18,400 bases of DNA. Origin: DASVWH01 sp036389715. Its GTDB lineage: Bacteria; Acidobacteriota; Blastocatellia; Pyrinomonadales; Pyrinomonadaceae. The notes beneath the pieces were generated by a model, which was not told the origin of the DNA, did not search any database, and saw nothing but the letters and a program-made list of their open reading frames with translations. Of this stretch, positions 7,715 to 14,600 are shown piece after piece. The DNA is taken from assembly GCA_036389715.1 (NCBI GenBank), contig DASVWH010000176.1, positions 1 to 18,400 on the forward strand. The letters are read 5' to 3'. The translations under genes were made by a program, and so were the position numbers. The stretch's first letter is position 1. Each line of letters begins with the position of its first letter.

Positions 7715-8710
7715 TTAAGCCCGCGGGCCCGTTGGAAGGGAATCCAGCTCCATATTTTCGAGGAGTTCTGAAAGCTCGGGGGGAAGCTGTGCGGTGAATC
7801 GCAGCCGCTCGCCCGTGCGCGGGTGACGAAAGCCGAGCTGCTCGGCGTGCAGAAACTGGCGACCCAGGGCATTGATGCGCGCGCGCAGGCGAACGTCCAT
7901 CACGGTCTTATCGCGCCCGTCGCCGTAGAGCGCGTCGCCGACGACAGGGTGCTTGAGCCACTGTAGATGCACCCTGATCTGGTGAGTGCGCCCCGTCTTA
8001 ATCTCTACGTCGAGCAGCGTGAACCGCTCATAGCGCCGCCGGACGCGGTAAACCGAGAGCGAGGGGCGACCGCCGCGCACGACGGCCATCCGAATGCGGT
8101 TGCGCGGGTCGCGCGCGATGGGTTGGTCTATCTGCCCGCTCTCGGCGGCGACGCGCCCGTGAACGAGCGCGACGTAGGATTTGAAGACCTCGCGCTCTCT
8201 GAACTGGTCGGTCAAATTCTCGTGCGCGGCCTCCGTTTTGGCGACCATGATGAGGCCGGAGGTGTCCCGGTCCAGGCGATGCACGATGCCCGGGCGGGCC
8301 TGCCCGCCGCGCACTGCGAGCTGCCGGAAATGGTAGGCGAGCGCGTTGGCCAGCGTCCCGGAAGGGAACCCGGCCGCCGGATGAACGACGAGCCCGGCGG
8401 GCTTGTTGACGACGACCAGCTCCTCGTCCTCGTAGATAACCTCGATGGGAATATTCTCGGGCGCGAATTCCGAAGGGCGTGAGGAGATGAGTTCGACTTC
8501 TATCTCATCACCCGCGCGCAGCTTGTAAGAGGATTTTGCGGTCTGCGCATTGACGAGCACTTCGCCGTCCTCGATCAAACGCTGAATCCGCGAGCGGCTC
8601 CAATCGGGAATGCGCGCCGAGAGGTAAGCATCCAGACGCGCGCCCGCGTCTTCCGCCCGGACCTGGAGCGTGAGAGTCGAAGCCTCCCGTTCTAACGCTT
8701 CGGGCTGCAT
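7715..8710 (-). CDS. rluD: RluA/RluD-family 23S rRNA pseudouridine synthase
   Basis: 331 residues, normal for the RluD type. It isomerises uridine to pseudouridine in structured RNA. An S4 RNA-binding domain occupies about 24-75 (ARLDAYLSARIPDWSRSRIQRL). The catalytic domain follows with VVNKPAGLVVHPAAG (100-114), the signature GIVHRLDRDTSGLIMVAKT (141-159) with catalytic Asp147, and the conserved GRTHQIRVHL (240-249). The S4 domain plus length point to the RluD/YlyB group rather than RluA or TruC, but which uridines are modified cannot be told from sequence. The ATG at 8710 has AAGGAG about 9 bases upstream and starts 20 bp after the lgt stop, so cotranscription is likely. An lspA-rluD association is also common in Firmicutes. 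Confidence 0.93.
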   Translation of the reverse strand: MQPEALEREASTLTLQVRAEDAGARLDAYLSARIPDWSRSRIQRLIEDGEVLVNAQTAKSSYKLRAGDEIEVELISSRPSEFAPENIPIEVIYEDEELVVVNKPAGLVVHPAAGFPSGTLANALAYHFRQLAVRGGQARPGIVHRLDRDTSGLIMVAKTEAAHENLTDQFREREVFKSYVALVHGRVAAESGQIDQPIARDPRNRIRMAVVRGGRPSLSVYRVRRRYERFTLLDVEIKTGRTHQIRVHLQWLKHPVVGDALYGDGRDKTVMDVRLRARINALGRQFLHAEQLGFRHPRTGERLRFTAQLPPELSELLENMELDSLPTGPRA

Positions 8711-8730
8711 GGGTTGGCGCTCCTTGCTGC

Positions 8731-9564
8731 TTATGCGCGGGCCGCGCCCGTCGCCGGGGCCACCTGACCGGGCTCATCCGTTCCTGCGCGCCGCCAGCGG
8801 AGGATGAGAATGACTAGACCTGTAATGCCGACTAGAAGGCTGATGAGCTGCGAGGTCGAGAGATGCGTCAGCGTCGTGAGCCCGGCGATGTCGCCGCGCG
8901 GGTCGTCGCGGAAGAACTCTATCGTAAAGCGCGCCGCGCCGTAGAGCACTGCGTAGAAGAGTATGACCTGTCCGCTGAAACGCTTGCGGCGGTGCAGCCG
9001 GAGCAGGAAAAAGAAGATCAGGAGCGCGGCGAATGATTCGTAAAGCTGCGTCGGATGAAGGTCCGCGTCAATGGGCACGCCCGTAATGCTGTTGCCCAGT
9101 TGCGTAAAGCGCATGCCCCAGGGCAGAGTAGTCGGCTTGCCCCAGCAGCAACCGGCGGCGAAGCAGCCCTGACGCCCGATGGCCTGTCCGAGCGCAATGC
9201 CCGGCGCGAAGGCGTCCGCAGTCTTCCACCAGGGCAGCCCGTAACGCCTAATCAGGAGATACCCGGCCAGGACTGCTCCGATGAACCCGCCGTAGAAGAC
9301 TCCGCCCGAGCGCAGGAAGTCGAGCGAGAAGAGGTGCTGCGGATTCTCGCGGTAGCCCGGCTCCGTAAACAGCATCAAGACCTTGGACCCGACCAGCGCC
9401 GCCAGCAGCATCCAGAGACCCAGATCGTAGACGCGCTCGCGCGGCAGCCCGTCGCGCCCGGCCAACCGCGCCGCGACCAGCAGCGCCGCCAGAAACGCCA
9501 GCGCCAGCAACACGCCGTAAGTGTTAATCGGAAAATCCCCGATGCGGAAAAGCTCTGGATACAT
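8731..9564 (-). CDS. lgt: Prolipoprotein diacylglyceryl transferase
   Basis: 277 residues. Lgt transfers diacylglycerol from phosphatidylglycerol to the lipobox Cys of prolipoproteins in the inner membrane. The protein has about seven hydrophobic segments and recognisable Lgt signatures: YGVLLALAF (16-24), RSGGVFYGG (85-93), GRQGCFAAGCCWGKPT (130-145), HPTQLYES (170-177) and RFTIEFFRDD (212-221). In the third position set, Tyr91 stands where E. coli-type enzymes have the His of HGG, and the Lgt signature carries a Cys-rich GCFAAGCC block. Both fit the non-enterobacterial Lgt subgroup rather than inactivation. The start is ATG at 9564, with no clear Shine-Dalgarno site; a 65-bp gap separates it from lspA. 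Lying next to lspA it supplies the first two steps of lipoprotein maturation; lnt is not in the window. Confidence 0.95.
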   Translation of the reverse strand: MYPELFRIGDFPINTYGVLLALAFLAALLVAARLAGRDGLPRERVYDLGLWMLLAALVGSKVLMLFTEPGYRENPQHLFSLDFLRSGGVFYGGFIGAVLAGYLLIRRYGLPWWKTADAFAPGIALGQAIGRQGCFAAGCCWGKPTTLPWGMRFTQLGNSITGVPIDADLHPTQLYESFAALLIFFFLLRLHRRKRFSGQVILFYAVLYGAARFTIEFFRDDPRGDIAGLTTLTHLSTSQLISLLVGITGLVILILRWRRAGTDEPGQVAPATGAARA

Positions 9565-9629
9565 AGTTTAAATAGGTCTCGAAGCCCGCGGCCCGCGCGC
9601 CCGAATAGTTGACCCTGGAGCCCGAACGC

Positions 9630-10157
9630 TTAAACTTCCGACTCCTGCCTTCTCACCCCGGGCTGCTGTTTTCTGCTTTGAAAGAACAGGTCGTAAGCGA
9701 GCAGCAGCGCGCCCGCACAGATGCACATGTCCGCGACGTTGAAGACCGGCCAGTGAAACGAGCGGTAATGCAGGAAGATGAAATCTATCACGTAGCCGAG
9801 ACGCGCACGGTCCGTCAAATTGCCGACTATCCCGGCCAGCAGAAGCGCGCACGCGCCGAGCATCCGGTCGTCGCTGCGCGGCGTGCGAAAGAAGTAGACC
9901 AGCACGGCGACGGCCGCCGCAATCGCCAGGACCACGAAGAACCAGCGCCCGAAGGAACCACCCTCCTGCAAATGCCCGAAGGCGATGCCGGGATTCTCCG
10001 CGTAGACTAAGTCAAGCAGGCCGCTAATGAGCGTCTTCGTCTCGCCCGTGCGATAGAGCGCGCGCACGGCCCAGGCCTTGCTCGCCTGGTCCACCATGTA
10101 GATGCCGAACGCGGCGAAGAGATAGGCCACGCGCCAGCCAAAGCGTTCTCTGCTCAC
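9630..10157 (-). CDS. lspA: Lipoprotein signal peptidase (signal peptidase II)
   Basis: 175 residues starting at GTG 10157, which overlaps the ileS stop as GTGA and has GGGAGGAG five bases upstream. A longer in-frame version would lie inside ileS. LspA cleaves the signal peptide from diacylglyceryl-prolipoproteins in the inner membrane. Four hydrophobic segments are visible (about 9-22, 71-90, 98-112, 143-158). The two catalytic aspartates are in GNLTDR (D116) and FNVAD (D143); conserved DQASK (23-27) and ENPGIAF (54-60) are present. The final residues GVRRQESEV are encoded by a degenerate heptamer repeat (9632-9652), suggesting the original C-terminus was altered by repeat sequence. Translationally coupled to ileS, an arrangement known from many proteobacteria. 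Confidence 0.95.
   Translation of the reverse strand: MSRERFGWRVAYLFAAFGIYMVDQASKAWAVRALYRTGETKTLISGLLDLVYAENPGIAFGHLQEGGSFGRWFFVVLAIAAAVAVLVYFFRTPRSDDRMLGACALLLAGIVGNLTDRARLGYVIDFIFLHYRSFHWPVFNVADMCICAGALLLAYDLFFQSRKQQPGVRRQESEV
9632..9652 (-). repeat. Degenerate heptamer repeat at the 3' end of lspA
   Basis: Read on the minus strand, three 7-base units (GAAGGCA, GGAGTCG, GAAGTTT) follow the consensus GAAGKCR, the same unit as the perfect array at 5100-5120. The stop codon of lspA lies at the end of the third unit. Confidence 0.45.
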
Positions 10158-13147
10158 GCCGTCTCCTCCCGCTCGATCTCGCCGAGCGCCTTGACGCAGC
10201 GCTCGCACGCCGCAGGGTAGCGCGGGGATTCGCCGACACGGGTCGAGTAGTTCCAGCAGCGCTCGCACTTCTCGCCTGCGGCGCGCTCGACTTCGACATT
10301 CAGGGAACCGGAGGCGGTGGCGTCCGCGCCCTCCGATTTCTTCAGCGCCACCTGCGAGACCAGAAAGATGTAGCGCAGCTCTTCGCGGTAGCGTTCGAGC
10401 AAGTCATAGGTCGCCGCGCTCGCAGTGATTTCGATGCGTGCTTCGAGGCTGCTGCCGATGAGCTTGGCCGCGCGCGACTCTTCGAGCTTACGCAAGACCT
10501 CTTCGCGCAGGGCGAAAAGCCCTCTCCAACTCGTCAGCAATTCCTCGTCGCGCTCGCCGCCGGGCTTCGGGAACTCCGCCAGGTGGACAGACGTAAGCGC
10601 AGCATTTTCAGCAGCTTGCGGCAGGCTCTCCCAGATTTCGTCCGCCGTGAAAACGAGGATTGGCGCGAGCATCCGGGCCAGCGCGTCCGCAATCCTGTAG
10701 AGCGCCGTCTGCGCCGAGCGGCGCGCGTCATTGCGCGGCGCTGCCGTGTAGAGGCGGTCCTTGATGATGTCGAAATAGCGCGCCGAGAGCGTCACGGTGC
10801 AGAAGTTGTAGAGCGTGTGATAGACGGTGTGAAACTCGTAAGTCTGATAACCTTCGCGCACGCGCGCCGCCACTTCGTCCAGCTCCGAGAGCGCCCAACG
10901 GTCTATTTCGAGCAGCTCCGCCGCGGGCACACTATCGCGCGCCGGGTCGAAGCCGTGCAGATTGCCGAGAGCGAAGCGCGCAGTGTTGCGCAGCTTGCGA
11001 TAAGTATCGGAGATGCGCTGCAAAATCTCGGGCGAGCAGCGCATGTCTTCATGATAATCGCTCGACGCGGTCCAGAGGCGCAGGATTTCCGCGCCGGATT
11101 CCTTGATGACTTCATCGGGCGCGACGGCGTTGCCCGTGGATTTGTGCATCGCTTTGCCCTGGCCGTCAACGACCCACCCGTGTGTCAGCACAGTATGGTA
11201 AGGCGCGGCGTCGTGCGTCGCGAGACCGACAATCAGGGAAGAGTTGAACCAGCCGCGGTATTGATCGCCGCCTTCGATGTACACGTCTGCGGGCCAGCGC
11301 AGCTCCGCGCGATCTTCGAGCACTGCGACGGAAGACGCGCCGCTGTCGAACCAGACATCCAGGATGTCCGTCTCCCTGGTCCAGTCGGCGCCGCCGCACT
11401 TCGGACACACGAAGCCTTCAGGCAAGAGCGCCGCCACCTCGCGCGTGTACCATGCGTCGGCCGTCTCACGCTCGAAAATATCAGCGACGTGATTGACGAT
11501 GGCCGGGTCCGTGACGGCTTCCTGACAGCCCGCGCAGTAGAAGACCGGGATCGGCACGCCCCAGACACGCTGGCGCGAGACGCACCAGTCGGGCCGCCCC
11601 TTGAGCATGTTGCGCATCCTGTCCTCGCCCCAGGCCGGAATCCATTCGACGCGCTCGATCTCGCGCAGTGCCCCGGCACGCAGCGATTCGGGAGCACCCG
11701 TCTCGTTGTCCGTAAAGTTGCTCAGGTCGCGGCCATCCTCGTCGCGCTCGACCTCCTGGCCCGCAGCCCTCCGGTCCATAGAGATGAACCACTGCGGCGT
11801 GGCGCGGAAGATGACGGGGTTTTTGCAGCGCCAGCAGTGCGGGTAGCGATGCTCGAACTCTTCGCTGAAGAGCAGGATGTTCTGCTCGCGCATGAACTCG
11901 ACGATCTTCGGGTTGGCCTCGAAGACGCGCTCGCCCGCAAAGTGCTCGACCTCCGGCGTGAATCGCCCCGCGTTATCAACCGGGCAATAGATGTCCAGTC
12001 CGTACCTTTTGCCGATGACGAAATCGTCGTGGCCGTGGCCGGGCGCGGTATGCACGCAGCCCGTCCCGGCCTTGCCCGTCGCCGCCTTGTCGCGCGCCTC
12101 CCTAACGTCCAGCTCGGTCTCGGCATCGGCCTCGCCGCCGAGCGTCACATGGTCGCCTAGCATGACCAGCGATGGGCGGTCGAGCCAGGCATGACGACAG
12201 AGCAGGCGGTCCAGCTTCGCGCCCGGAAAACGCGCGAGCACCTTCGGAGCAAGCCTCTCGCCTTCGGCCCCGATCTCGCCGATGCCGCACTTGGCGGCAA
12301 CCGCTCCTACCAATTCACCGGCGACGATGTAAACCTCATCGCCATGCTCAATCGCCGCATACTCGAATTCGGGATTAACGGCGATGCCGAGATTGGCGGG
12401 AAGCGTCCAGGGCGTTGTGGTCCAGATGAGAAAGAAGACCTTGCGCCCGGCGAGCGCCGCGTCAATCTGCGCCGGGTCGCTCTCAAGCGGAAACTTGACG
12501 TAGACGGAAGGGCTGCGGTGCTGTTGATATTCGACTTCCGCTTCGGCCAGCGCCGTCTGGTCGTAGATGCACCAGTAGACCGGACGCGCGCCCTTGTAGA
12601 CATAGCCGCGTTCGAGAAAGCGCCCGAAGAGCCGCGCCGTCTCAGCCTCGTAGCTGTTGGACATCGTCAGGTACGGATTATCCCACTCGCCGAAGACGCC
12701 GAGCCGCTGGAAATCCTTGGTCTGGCGCTTCAGGGCGTCGGCCGCATGCTCACGACAGGCGCGACGGATGCTCGTCACAGGCATCTGCGCCTTCTTCGCG
12801 CCGAGCTTCTTCTCGACGTACAGCTCGATGGGCAGGCCGTGGCAGTCGTAGCCGGGAACGTAGGGCGCGTCGAAGCCGAGCATCGTCCGCGATTTGACGA
12901 TCAGGTCTTTGAGTATCTTGTTGAGCGCCGTGCCGATGTGAATGTCCGCGTTGGCGTAGGGCGGGCCGTCGTGAAGGATGAACTTCTCAGCGCCCCGGCG
13001 CGCGGCGCGAATCAGGTCGTAGAGCCCCATCGCGGCCCACTTTTTCAGGCGCGCGGGCTCGCTTTGCGCGAGGTTTGCTTTCTGTCCGAAACCCGTCTTC
13101 GGCAGGTTAACGGTCTTTTTCAGATCGAGGGGTGTTTCCGTAGACAT
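10154..13147 (-). CDS. ileS: Isoleucyl-tRNA synthetase
   Basis: 997 residues, slightly longer than the roughly 940 of E. coli IleS. It charges tRNA-Ile and hydrolyses mischarged Val-tRNA-Ile. The ATG at 13147 (MSTETPLDLKKTVNLPKTGF) is preferred over an in-frame TTG at 13165; neither has a strong ribosome binding site. The class I HIGH motif is HIGT (70-73) in PPYANADIHIGTALNKILKD. The editing domain includes GTGCVHTAPGHGHDDF (361-376), with WFDSG at 599-603. KMSKS appears as AMHKS (666-670), a known variant. Zinc-type Cys pairs are C538/C541 with C581/C584, and C961/C964 with C981/C984 at the C-terminus. Oddity: about 27 extra hydrophilic residues lie between SMD (456-458) and REIERVEW (495-502). 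It is the first gene of a cluster with lspA, lgt and rluD. Confidence 0.97.
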   Translation of the reverse strand: MSTETPLDLKKTVNLPKTGFGQKANLAQSEPARLKKWAAMGLYDLIRAARRGAEKFILHDGPPYANADIHIGTALNKILKDLIVKSRTMLGFDAPYVPGYDCHGLPIELYVEKKLGAKKAQMPVTSIRRACREHAADALKRQTKDFQRLGVFGEWDNPYLTMSNSYEAETARLFGRFLERGYVYKGARPVYWCIYDQTALAEAEVEYQQHRSPSVYVKFPLESDPAQIDAALAGRKVFFLIWTTTPWTLPANLGIAVNPEFEYAAIEHGDEVYIVAGELVGAVAAKCGIGEIGAEGERLAPKVLARFPGAKLDRLLCRHAWLDRPSLVMLGDHVTLGGEADAETELDVREARDKAATGKAGTGCVHTAPGHGHDDFVIGKRYGLDIYCPVDNAGRFTPEVEHFAGERVFEANPKIVEFMREQNILLFSEEFEHRYPHCWRCKNPVIFRATPQWFISMDRRAAGQEVERDEDGRDLSNFTDNETGAPESLRAGALREIERVEWIPAWGEDRMRNMLKGRPDWCVSRQRVWGVPIPVFYCAGCQEAVTDPAIVNHVADIFERETADAWYTREVAALLPEGFVCPKCGGADWTRETDILDVWFDSGASSVAVLEDRAELRWPADVYIEGGDQYRGWFNSSLIVGLATHDAAPYHTVLTHGWVVDGQGKAMHKSTGNAVAPDEVIKESGAEILRLWTASSDYHEDMRCSPEILQRISDTYRKLRNTARFALGNLHGFDPARDSVPAAELLEIDRWALSELDEVAARVREGYQTYEFHTVYHTLYNFCTVTLSARYFDIIKDRLYTAAPRNDARRSAQTALYRIADALARMLAPILVFTADEIWESLPQAAENAALTSVHLAEFPKPGGERDEELLTSWRGLFALREEVLRKLEESRAAKLIGSSLEARIEITASAATYDLLERYREELRYIFLVSQVALKKSEGADATASGSLNVEVERAAGEKCERCWNYSTRVGESPRYPAACERCVKALGEIEREETA

Positions 13148-13165
13148 AGAGTGGTTCGCTTTCAA

Positions 13166-13290
13166 TGCATCAAGCCGTCATAGAATGCAAGGCTGACGCT
13201 CTAATTCAAGACCGACAATACTAACAGTAGAAGCGTTCGCGCCAAAGCGCAGGCGGCGCGAGCGATTCCGGCTGCATGGCTCGTGCTCCA
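13166..13290 (-). other. Leader/promoter region of ileS
   Basis: About 125 bp between the terminator of the neighbouring pair and ileS. It should contain the cluster promoter, but only weak boxes are visible (for example TAGTAT without a good -35). I see no T-box specifier or antiterminator structure. Confidence 0.35.
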
Positions 13291-13293
13291 ACG

Positions 13294-13337
13294 AAAAGCC
13301 CGAGCCATCTTTCCTCCGCAGAGAAGATGGTTCGGGC
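13294..13337 (-). terminator. Strong Rho-independent terminator after the coiled-coil protein gene
   Basis: GCCCGAGCCATCTT (13298-13311) pairs with AAGATGGTTCGGGC (13324-13337), a 14-bp stem with a single G-U pair and a 12-nt loop. On the minus strand the stem is followed by TTTTCG. It lies 30 bp past the stop codon at 13367 and insulates ileS from the upstream pair. Confidence 0.85.
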
Positions 13338-13366
13338 CGTGCCGTCGTCGATGAAGGGTCTTCAGT

Positions 13367-13945
13367 TTACCCTATGAACATCTCATCCTCTCCGTAAATT
13401 TTGTTGACGGGCTTCGGCGCGGGCGCAACCAGGACTTCCAGGCCACGGCGGAAGCCCGCCATAATCGCCGCCAGCTCGCGCGCGGGCTCCAGCACCTTGT
13501 CGCGGATGAAGCCCGTCGTCGTCGTGACCTGCTGCTGCGTCCTGTCTATCGTCTGGCTGACGAGCGCCACCTTGTCGCGTGCCGTCACGGCCGTCTCTCC
13601 GACCAGTTGCTTCAACTCGCGGACCTCGTCCTTAATCAGCGCGGCCGATTCGGAGAAATGCATCGTGGCCGTCGAGAGATGGCCCGACATGACGCCGACC
13701 TGCTCGGCGATCTGCTTGCCCTGGGCCGCAATCTGCTTGCCCTGTTCGCTCAGTTCCGTGACCTTCTTGACGAGCGGCTCGACGCGCTCTTCGAGACGCG
13801 CAACCGTCCTCACGGCGCGGCTGACGAGCAGCGCGATCATCACCATCGCCAGCGCGATGACGACGAACGCGACCGCCACGACGAGCATCACCCAGAACAT
13901 CGGATCGCTGGTATTCATCTGTAAGGCTAAAGGGACTGTCACCAT
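13367..13945 (-). CDS. Membrane-anchored coiled-coil protein (DUF948-like), hypothetical
   Basis: 192 residues. A single strong transmembrane segment (about 17-41, FWVMLVVAVAFVVIALAMVMIALLV) is followed by a long amphipathic region (about 45-170) rich in Glu, Gln, Lys and Val. This includes a seven-residue tandem repeat EQGKQIA/AQGKQIA (67-80). The layout is like DUF948-type and other membrane-tethered coiled-coil proteins; I recognise no catalytic motif. The ATG at 13945 has AGG five bases upstream; the ATG at 13918 (MNTSDPMFW) is a plausible alternative, and the open frame beyond 13945 has only a TTG. It lies 70 bp after a YtxH-type gene on the same strand, a pairing that suggests a shared envelope or stress role (inference). 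Confidence 0.75.
   Translation of the reverse strand: MVTVPLALQMNTSDPMFWVMLVVAVAFVVIALAMVMIALLVSRAVRTVARLEERVEPLVKKVTELSEQGKQIAAQGKQIAEQVGVMSGHLSTATMHFSESAALIKDEVRELKQLVGETAVTARDKVALVSQTIDRTQQQVTTTTGFIRDKVLEPARELAAIMAGFRRGLEVLVAPAPKPVNKIYGEDEMFIG
13710..13744. repeat. Direct repeat encoding the coiled-coil heptad
   Basis: ATCTGCTTGCCCTG occurs at 13710-13723 and again at 13731-13744, offset by exactly 21 bp. It lies inside the coiled-coil gene and encodes the duplicated QGKQI heptad, consistent with a one-heptad in-frame duplication. Confidence 0.6.
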
Positions 13946-14015
13946 TTCTACCTGCTTGCAAGCGCCGGTTAAATCCAGAGCCGGGACTTCCGGCGACAAC
14001 TGATTCGACCGCGCT

Positions 14016-14426
14016 CTAGACCTTCATGTCGCCCTGCGGCGGATAGGTCGGCTTGGCTTCGGTCGCAGTGGAAAGCTCGGTCCTGCGCTTCTCTTCGGCA
14101 TAGGCCTGCTTGCCCGCCTCGACGGCCGCCGAGAACTGTCCGGTCCGGCGCGTCGCAGCCCCGCGCACGCTATCAACCAGGTCGCCCGCCCTGTCGCGCG
14201 TAGTTTCATAGTACTCGCCCGCCTTGCCGCCGACATACGAGGCCGCATCGCGCGTCCGGTCAATGCCTTTGCGCGTCACGTCCGCGATGTCGCCGCGCAG
14301 CTCCTGGCCCGATTTCGGGGCGAAGAGCAGCGCCAGCACCGCGCCGATGCCGCCGCCGATCAACAGATAGGTCAGACGAGTTGACAGGTCCGTCTCTTCG
14401 CGCCTCGTCAGGTTCTCATTTTCCAT
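14016..14426 (-). CDS. YtxH domain-containing small membrane protein
   Basis: 136 residues from the ATG at 14426, which has AAGGATGG about 8 bases upstream; a nearby ATG at 14438 is an in-frame alternative. A glycine-rich transmembrane helix (about 19-35, TYLLIGGGIGAVLALLF) leads directly into APKSGQELRGDI (36-47), the hallmark of YtxH/gas-vesicle-like general stress proteins. The remaining part is charged and amphipathic, with repeats of the type TRxxxxDR/TRDxA (about 50-95), and a polar Pro-containing tail. YtxH in Bacillus is a general stress protein; its molecular job is unknown. It is the first gene of a pair with the coiled-coil protein and has a plausible promoter 74 bp upstream. Confidence 0.85.
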   Translation of the reverse strand: MENENLTRREETDLSTRLTYLLIGGGIGAVLALLFAPKSGQELRGDIADVTRKGIDRTRDAASYVGGKAGEYYETTRDRAGDLVDSVRGAATRRTGQFSAAVEAGKQAYAEEKRRTELSTATEAKPTYPPQGDMKV

Positions 14427-14499
14427 GATGGCATCCATCCTTTTTCCGTCGAAGCCCTCGCTTCTGTGATCTCCGCACAACGCTCGGCTACAAACATTG

Positions 14500-14529
14500 A
14501 CTATAACAAAAGCGCGCGAAGCCGTGCAA
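14500..14529 (-). promoter_or_regulatory. Probable sigma-70-type promoter of the YtxH/coiled-coil pair
   Basis: On the minus strand TTGCAC (plus 14524-14529) is followed after 18 bases by TATAGT (plus 14500-14505). The -10 matches five of six consensus bases; the -35 is weak but resembles the TTGCAA of the fmdB promoter in this window. The predicted leader is roughly 65-70 nt. Confidence 0.45.
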
Positions 14530-14531
14530 CG

Positions 14532-14562
14532 AATAAGGCGAAGCCGAAAGGCGAAGGGCCGA
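14532..14562 (+). repeat. Degenerate GAAGGC-like repeat
   Basis: Units GAAGCC, GAAAGGC, GAAGGGCC, GAAGGT and GAAAGC follow one another between the sigma-54 activator and the YtxH gene, with spacing of 6-8 bases. They look like a decayed copy of the heptamer array at 5100-5120. Confidence 0.35.
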
Positions 14563-14600
14563 AGGTGAAAGCGTCAAGACGCATGGCCGCGCCGACAAGC

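Noticed and set aside
8848..9300. Tyr91 in place of His in the Lgt HGG motif and a Cys-rich signature, suggesting an inactive enzyme
   Set aside because: These changes are typical of a large non-enterobacterial Lgt subgroup, and the other signature residues are intact.
10583..12160. Long plus-strand open frame (525 codons) opposite ileS, and a similar one at 12191-13183
   Set aside because: Both are antisense to a full, well-conserved ileS; they are by-products of high GC codon use and resemble no family.
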